Assembly (NCBI GenBank): GCA_030407085.1 | Contig: CM059586.1 | Span: 14,464,001 to 14,528,000 of the forward strand | Direction: 5' to 3' | DNA length: 64,000 nucleotides | Source of the DNA: Trichopria drosophilae | Taxonomy: Eukaryota > Arthropoda > Insecta > Hymenoptera > Diapriidae | In this document: one piece after another, positions 60,060 to 64,000 of the stretch | How the letters are laid out: each line of letters starts with the position of its first letter | Numbering within the stretch: position 1 is the first letter of the stretch | Made by a program: the position numbers and the translations under genes | The notes under the pieces: model-generated | The model's database searches: none | Seen by the model: the letters and a program-made list of their open reading frames with translations, nothing else | What the model was told of the DNA's origin: nothing

Positions 60060-61035
60060 TGCAATTCGCATTGTAATTTATACAATAATTGTGGTAATTG
60101 ATTGAATACGTATTGTGAATATTACAACACGTTTTATAAATTTTATAATACATAACAACATTTACAGTAATTGTGATAATTTATACGATACATGTATTGT
60201 AAACATTACAATGGGTATGGTAAATTTTACAATATATATTCCAAATATTACAATACGTATTGTAACTTTCACTATACATTTAGGGACTGTTTACAATAAT
60301 TATGATAACTCATGCATTATATATTTTAAAATTTATAATCCGAGTGGTACATTTTACAATACTCAATGTAAATCATAACATACGCTTCTATTCGTGAAAT
60401 TTACATAAATTCGTTTCCGTAGAATATGATTTCTTTTAAGTAAAAAAAAAACGCGATAGTTTTGGTTAGTACTTTTGACATATTTTCCCAGAAAATATTA
60501 AATATTAAAAATATTTCTAGTTTTCTTATTATCATTTTATGAGAAAGTTTATGTTCGTATTATAGGCATGCAATCTTTTCTATGTATATTTTATCAAAAT
60601 TCAATACTGCAGATATTCTAGGAGTAATAAATGATGAATGTAATATTATCTCTTATTCATTAGATTAAATACTGATGGTTTTATGGTAAATAAACAAAAG
60701 TCAATGACCCTGCATATTAAAAATACATAATATGTGTCAATTTTACATGGAAGATTTAAGTAGGGTTTGGAATGTAAAATGACAAATAAAGTAAAAAATA
60801 ATTAGAATAATTGTATAATATCATGAACAACTTTTGTGAATAATTTCCATACGACTTATTTAAACTTTTACTTAGTAGCATTTACCAGTACTATGGGTTG
60901 TCTACTATTTCTTCTATTTATACAAGAAGTATATGTTAAATATTACAATAAGTATTGTAATATTTGCACTAATGATTAGAAATTATACAGTGCATATTGT
61001 AAACATTACTGTACGTATTGTGAATTTTATGATGC
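60060..61035. repeat. Cluster of ATTGTAAA/TTTACAAT palindromic units
   Basis: From about 60060 to 60375, and again at 60940-61035, units such as TATTGTAAACATTACAAT, GTAAATTTTACAATA, ATTACAATACGTATTGTAA and AATATTACAATAAGTATTG recur about every 20-35 bases. The repetitive 87-residue frame at 60115-60378 is a translation of the repeat, not a gene. The middle (60380-60940) is plain AT-rich DNA. Confidence 0.65.
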
Positions 61036-62930
61036 GAGTTTGTTCGTAATAAGACACTTGAAATTGACATTATAATCTAATTTCTTGAAGTGAGAATTTC
61101 ACTCTTGTAAAGAATGACTAAGAAAATCCACAATAAGAATGGATTAAGAGAAATTTGGCTCTAAAAAGAGTGATATTCTCGCTCTTTTATTAAGAGAAGT
61201 ATTGAGACGAAAGTAGCTTAACCGCCGCTAGGAGCGCAAGCGATTCTCGCGGTTCTATTTTGCTCTCGTCGTGGAAACGTATTTCTATTTTGTATATTAG
61301 ACAACTTGGAGGAACATTTCGACATTGAATATCTGATTATATCTGATATGTAGGTGGTACTCGTACACTGTACCGAACATTTATTTAGCAATTTGCAGAT
61401 TTTTATTATAATGAAATATGAAATTCGTATTTTCTATAATATCACGAAATCGAAGAATTTCTTTTTGCGATCAAGGGAAACCTTGAAAAAATTATATCAA
61501 TGAAATTAATGGGAGTAAAACAACGGTTTCGAGCCCACTCATTCCGTTATAATGATGTATTCACTCTTTTAGAATGGAGTAAATATTCTCATTGTTCAAG
61601 CGTTAAGAATGAAAATTCACTTTGAAAATATGTTTGTGTTTCTATATAAAAAAAAATCTATTTAATTTTTATTTTTTTGACGACTCACGAATTCACTAAA
61701 GCACCGATATTTGTAATTTATCGGACTAACTTTTGGTAAAGGTAAAAGTATAAATCTCAAATTTTATAATAATGATAAAACAATTTTTGGCATTTTTATA
61801 TTAAACAAATTATTATTCAATGTAATCTAAAGATTATTATTGAGTAAGATTGAGGATTAAGGACGAGAAAAAAAGGTAAAGGAATTGAAAATCTGTCGTT
61901 ATATTTTTAATACAAATGAAAGAATACTTTATCAGCACAATTTAAAATGTTATTCTTATTTTGCGTGTAAACCAACGAATTTTTAATTCAATTCAAAATA
62001 ATTTTTCGCACTATCAGAAAAATTGTTATAATTTTATTTCTTAAGAATTTCAATGGATTTTTATTTATAGCTGGTTTCTTTGAAAATGGCAGTAAATATT
62101 TCTTTCAAAAATTGAGAATCTAAGTGATACAGGTATACAAAGAATACAAGATGAACTTCGTTGGTGGTCTTTTTATGAGAACACGAAAACAGGACCACTA
62201 ACTTATTAAATTGTCATAGCGTCTTGTTTTAAGAATACATTTTTAAACAATTTATGTCATGGCGTGTTGCAAGTGGATAAAAATCTTATCGTAATGTTAT
62301 AAAATAGCCAAATAAATAATCTTTAACAATGTCAAAATTTGGTTAATTTTATGTACAATAAATCTCGTGTTATAATGTATATGACATGGAAAATTGATAG
62401 TAAATTTTTGTGGGTCCAGTTTTGTTCTGAAACCAATGAAAAAAACGAAAATTAATTTAAAAAAATAATTTTTTAAACGTTGTTTTATTTACATTATATT
62501 TAGTTCTCTCAGCATTTCTTTATACGGCTAAAATCTACCTGTAGGGCCTTATTATTGACTTTTCTCAAATTATTTCAAATTTAAAATTATGTTCTCAACA
62601 AATGCAGAATTGTAGAACAGAAAAGTCTTGTACATGGTAAAAAGGATAACATAAAACTCTTCTAAACTATTTTGTTACAATTTCTTGTTTTAGAAAAAAT
62701 TTAATAATAAAAATTTTCTAAAATTTCATAAAAAAGTTTGAAAAAAAACTAAAAATACTCTTTTTTTGTAGGAGTACTATTTTTTGTAGCCAGACCATGT
62801 AAAGTTGTTTTAACAGCAATATCACAAAATCTTATTTTTTAACACCATAGTGTATAAAAATCGATTTTACGGACAGTACCTAGGTCATACTTTTTCAGGC
62901 TACAAACAGTTCGTAAAATAAACTTTTAAG
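61036..62930. other. AT-rich DNA with GAGTGA and TTTACGG repeat traces
   Basis: GAGTGA-type strings at about 61080-61200 and 61555-61625. A TTTACGGACAGTACCTAGGTC string at about 62872, with GTTCGTAAAATAAAC following, resembles the hairpin family at 45378. No gene is supported. Confidence 0.45.
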
Positions 62931-62932
62931 GT

Positions 62933-63470
62933 ACATTTTCTGATCAGACTGAAAATCAGCGCTTGCTACAGACCGTGAAGAATATCGAGTAAAGATCCTA
63001 AATTCCCTACTGATAGCTCCAACAGGCTCATACGATCGTAATAATTCAGGATCATTTCATTGTTCAATAATTGTGAATGGCCACGTCAGAAATCATGTCA
63101 CCTGCACCCTGTCAACATATTGTCCACTAGAATAATATTTTATGAAGACACTGATACTTTAATGAACATTTCTTCATCCACAATAGTGAAATAAACACCG
63201 CAATAATTATTAATAGCCAAATAATTTGTAGTCTACATATTACATCGTGGGAAACCAAACAAAATATTTTCCAAAAATATAAATAAGGAGTCACTCATTC
63301 CAGTACGTCTCAAAAGCTACCGAAGAACATTCTGAACCAGAATAGAAATCGGCGATTGCAACAGCTCGTAAAGAAAATCGGAAAAAGATGGCAAACTCCC
63401 TACTACAGGAAGCAGCGGTTCCATAGGATCAGAATGATTCAGGACCATTTCATTGTCCAATAATTGAATT
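62933..63470. repeat. Diverged direct duplication, about 390-bp spacing
   Basis: Copy 1 is about 62933-63080 and copy 2 about 63327-63470. They share ATTCCCTACT/ACTCCCTACT, ATTCAGGATCATTTCATTGT/ATTCAGGACCATTTCATTGT and CCAATAATTG. On the minus strand the two copies align over about 35 codons without an indel, copy 1 having a TAG near the end. Differences are spread over all codon positions, so no coding constraint is visible. Confidence 0.6.
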
Positions 63471-64000
63471 CGAATGCGACACCGCGTTCCTTTTCCACAG
63501 GCAAAGAGACTCATGAATCGCATACGACGGGCGTAAATCATGGATTTTCCTCACTTTTTGCTCGTTGCGAAAACACTGGGTGCGCATATATTACGTCGAC
63601 GATACGGGAGTTTAGTTTTAATCAAAATGCAGCGATCGCATCTGTGGCAAGGGGCAGCAAGGGGAGAATTCAACGAATTCGTGAGCACAAAATGGAAACG
63701 AATACGCATCGGCCGAATCGGCGAAAATGGTCGAGTGCATTATAGGCGGCCTGCATTACGCCTTTGATGTATGTCCTGGCTAGCGATCGATCTCTCTCGC
63801 ACGAGCTGCTAATTGTGCGGCGTCATAACCCCATCCAACTATATAACCCATACATATACATACCTCGAAATGCATACACTGATAGGAATGTGCATGTGTC
63901 GCCAACGCAGATGCGCGCCCGATATATCAAACTCAGGAATAAAGAGGAGGTAGTCCAGTGCAGTTTATTTACAATTGGAAATGCACCCGGTCAGTTTCTT
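63471..64000. other. CpG-richer end of window, no gene assigned
   Basis: An acceptor-like TCCTTTTCCACAG|GCAAAG lies near 63499 on the + strand, and frames of 75-93 residues overlap it, but none has a recognised motif and they overlap in different phases. An exon here is possible but not supported. Confidence 0.35.

Noticed and set aside
60115..60378. 87-residue frame rich in N, I and T
   Set aside because: A direct translation of the ATTGTAAA palindrome repeat.
1..64000. CRISPR array or bacterial operon
   Set aside because: No regular direct repeats with unique spacers, no ribosome-binding sites or long adjacent reading frames; the content is eukaryotic.

Overview
The window looks like eukaryotic, most likely insect, nuclear DNA. 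It is AT-rich, has no long open reading frames, is dense in short non-autonomous transposon-like repeats, carries a decayed Penelope-like retroelement, and contains short interstitial TTAGG arrays (the ancestral insect telomere unit). The mix of CpG-rich islands of a few hundred bases inside AT-rich DNA, TTAGG strings and Penelope-like remnants fits a hymenopteran best, but that is inference. No intact protein-coding gene can be supported.

The most notable signal is a pair of near-perfect back-to-back splice sites on the + strand: a long pyrimidine tract ending in CAG directly followed by GTAAGT (junction 13918|13919), and a second one followed by GTGAGT (junction 48809|48810). This is the form of a recursive splice site (zero-length exon, ratchet point) as described in very long Drosophila introns. 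The simplest reading is that much or all of the window lies inside one or more very long introns of a + strand gene whose main exons are outside. Two weak + strand exon candidates are recorded (about 18660-18967, and a very short one at 46427-46472), neither established.

Layout. 1-6.7 kb: foldback and TA-flanked miniature elements, plus a tandem duplication with tRNA-like B boxes. 6.7-9.9 kb: plain AT-rich DNA. 9.9-12.2 kb: two inverted copies of a GC-cored miniature element (a third lies at 38.0 kb) around a CpG-rich block. 13.9 kb: first recursive splice site. 16.2 kb: small foldback. 17-19.6 kb: CpG-rich blocks. 21.6 and 24.1 kb: two copies of a 100-bp TAAT-rich sequence. 26.1-26.8 kb: large foldback in which one arm has gained about 32 bp of TTAGG-type repeat. 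27.8-29.8 kb: a 278-bp Tigger/pogo-like miniature element followed by the broken Penelope-like reverse transcriptase and its conserved 3' tail. 30-40 kb: mostly plain DNA. 40.7-50.1 kb: degenerate AAAATGGCGGA-type repeats, further miniature elements, a CpG/G-rich block near 46 kb, the second recursive splice site, and a TTAA-flanked piggyBac-type miniature element lying next to a second Penelope-type tail. 50-64 kb: mostly unremarkable, with a GGACGTCC repeat (58.5 kb), a cluster of ATTGTAAA/TTTACAAT palindromes (60-61 kb), GAGTGA-type repeats, and a diverged 390-bp-spaced duplication at 63 kb.

All repeat boundaries were found by eye, so ends are approximate unless a TA or TTAA target duplication fixes them.
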